The translations under genes and the position numbers were made by a program. From Methanobacteriota archaeon (lineage in GTDB: Archaea > Thermoplasmatota > Thermoplasmata > Methanomassiliicoccales > Methanomethylophilaceae), in assembly GCA_029574055.1 (NCBI GenBank), contig JAKQBQ010000213.1, forward strand, positions 1 through 6,108: a DNA stretch of 6,108 nucleotides, in the 5' to 3' direction. The notes beneath the pieces are model-generated. The model was not told the origin of the DNA. It ran no database searches and saw only the letters and a program-made list of their open reading frames with translations. Below, in pieces: positions 4,851 through 6,108 of this stretch (position 1 is the stretch's first letter; the number at the start of each line of letters is the position of its first letter).

Positions 4851-4895
4851 TGAACCGTTCTCCCGCTGGGCATTGAATGCTAAGAGCCAGAAGAG

Positions 4896-4912
4896 GTTGC
4901 GGTATCCGCAAC
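4896..4912 (-). terminator. Hairpin in the 3' region of the DUF234 ATPase gene
   Basis: GTTGCGG (4896-4902) and CCGCAAC (4906-4912) form a perfect 7-bp stem around three bases. On the minus strand it lies about 30 bases after the ATPase stop codon and is followed by the pyrimidine run CCTCTTCT, so it may end or protect that transcript. A poly-T tract is missing, so a terminator role is not firm. Confidence 0.45.
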
Positions 4913-4940
4913 GTCCGCGGCGGATATGCGAATGCGTATC

Positions 4941-6108
4941 TCAGCTTTTATCTGCTTTCCAAGGCTTCCCGTTGTTTATCAGGACAACGTTCTTCTCCTT
5001 CGTGAGACGGTCGTCGAATCCGGAGACCGAGAATAATCCGAATGCAACATCATAGCCCTCCAGTTCTTTGATCGATTTGAATTTGATCCTAAGCTCGTTC
5101 AGAGTGTGATAGCTTACTGGCGTGTTCTTACGGAACTTGCATTCGGCGGCGAACGCCTTTTTCTCTACATCGTTAATAGCCACAACGTCCAACTCTATGC
5201 TCTTGCTCCAATAGCTTCCAACCTTTGTGGGGACGAATCCGATCAGTTCCGCGAAATCATGGACGGAGTTCCTGCATATGGATTCGAACACGAACGAAAC
5301 ATGATCTTCAATGAAATGCCTGTCATATTCGGACATCGCCCATTTTGCATTCCCCAGAGACAGTTCCGACGAGTACGGATATACGAATCGAAACCAGAAC
5401 ATGGTGAACATATCATCAATGATATACAGCCCGAGTTTGCTTTTTTCAGGGTCGCTTTCGGTGATCGGGACGATCCTCCTTACCATGCGGATCTCGATCA
5501 GCCTTTTCAGGTACGGGTTGAGAGTGGTGGCAGGTGTCTGCAGCACCGATGAGATAGAGGATATATTCCTGTTGCCGGCGGCTATCGCTTTCATGATGGA
5601 CATGTAGCTTACAGGTTCATTCACCTCGTTCCCCAGCAGTATCTTCGGATCATCGAACATGACAGAAGTCGGATCCATTACGTTGGTCTCGATGTTCTCT
5701 CTCAGCGGGACAGGATCAAAGAGCTCCATGTACCTCGGAACCCCGCCCAGGACAGCATAGTTCTCTACAGCGTCAACAAAACTCATTCTGCCGCAGACCT
5801 CCTTGAACGGCAGTGGCTGGAGCGTGATGTGCCTCGTGAACCGTCCATACAAAGGGCTCTCGCCATCCTTGTTCAAAGATTCCATCACAGATATATGGGA
5901 GCCGCAGATGATCACCATAAGCTCTTCGGATGACAGGAAGCCATCCCATATTTCCTGAAACAGGGAAAGAAATGCTTTATTGGTGCGGATCAGATTCTGG
6001 AATTCATCTATTATCAGGACCCTCTTTCCTTCTTTGGAACCTATGAACGCAGAGAAAGCATCCCTCCAATTCCTATATTCCCCCTGCACTTTCCCCGAAT
6101 ATCTGGAC
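4941..6108 (-). CDS. Archaeal ATPase with C-terminal DUF234 nuclease-like domain (N terminus outside window)
   Basis: 388 residues are visible; the frame stays open to the window edge, so the first part with Walker A is missing and the GTG at 6089 is internal. Numbering from the edge, Walker B is VLIIDEFQ (about 30-37), followed by the STAND-like segment LMVIICGSHISVMESL (about 63-78). A helical linker leads to a winged helix near 171-216 (SYMSIMKAI through IRMVRRIVPIT). The C-terminal DUF234 domain carries IELDVVAIN (about 304-312) and FAAECKFRK (about 319-327). The D and E-x-K spacing matches the predicted PD-(D/E)XK nuclease core of this family. Such ATPase_2 and DUF234 proteins are very common, often multicopy, in archaea; their function is unproven, with links to mobile or defence-like roles suspected. 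The gene stands alone here, tail-on to the tRNA gene, and ends in KADKS. Confidence 0.9.
   Translation of the reverse strand, partial: SRYSGKVQGEYRNWRDAFSAFIGSKEGKRVLIIDEFQNLIRTNKAFLSLFQEIWDGFLSSEELMVIICGSHISVMESLNKDGESPLYGRFTRHITLQPLPFKEVCGRMSFVDAVENYAVLGGVPRYMELFDPVPLRENIETNVMDPTSVMFDDPKILLGNEVNEPVSYMSIMKAIAAGNRNISSISSVLQTPATTLNPYLKRLIEIRMVRRIVPITESDPEKSKLGLYIIDDMFTMFWFRFVYPYSSELSLGNAKWAMSEYDRHFIEDHVSFVFESICRNSVHDFAELIGFVPTKVGSYWSKSIELDVVAINDVEKKAFAAECKFRKNTPVSYHTLNELRIKFKSIKELEGYDVAFGLFSVSGFDDRLTKEKNVVLINNGKPWKADKS

Noticed and set aside
1..6108. CRISPR array or insertion sequence
   Set aside because: No regularly spaced repeats of CRISPR length, no transposase and no terminal inverted repeats were seen.

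Overview
The window reads as archaeal DNA of moderate GC content. Likely promoters are TATA boxes near A/T tracts (for example 3959-3967 and 4837-4844). Ribosome binding sites are of the GGAGG or AGGTGAT type. The tRNA gene encodes no CCA. The homoserine dehydrogenase and ACT-protein pair and the DUF234-type ATPase are typical of Euryarchaeota and Thermoplasmatota. I suspect a host-associated methanogen of the Methanomassiliicoccales, but this is inference, since no methanogenesis gene is present.

Left part, minus strand (1-824): the 5' part of a homoserine dehydrogenase gene (hom, cut by the window edge), preceded one base away by an ACT-domain protein predicted to be its separate allosteric regulator. 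Between this pair and the next operon lies a GC-rich stretch with no convincing gene (881-1075) but with strong nested inverted repeats.

Centre, minus strand (1076-3760): a four-gene membrane module. A BcrA/LanF-like ABC ATPase is followed by its ABC-2 permease, then a DUF2975 membrane protein and a small Xre-like HTH_26 regulator. The last two resemble the YoaS/YozG pair of Bacillus. Within each pair the stop codon of the first gene lies in the ribosome binding site of the second. The module's promoter carries three copies of the heptamer TTTAATG/CATTAAA. A 28-residue upstream ORF overlaps the likely ATPase start as ATGA.

Right part: a divergent A/T-rich intergenic region leads to two small plus-strand genes (4012-4631). 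They encode distantly similar three-helix membrane proteins of unknown function, each with an acidic-His pair in or near the second helix, and they end in a clear hairpin plus poly-T terminator. A minus-strand tRNA-Ser(GGA) follows at 4730-4812. The window ends with most of a DUF234-type ATPase (4941 to the edge, N terminus with Walker A missing) on the minus strand.

The less ordinary points are the ABC/DUF2975/HTH module with its repeated operator-like motif, the unknown membrane-protein pair, and similar structured elements just after the stop codons of the HTH and ATPase genes.
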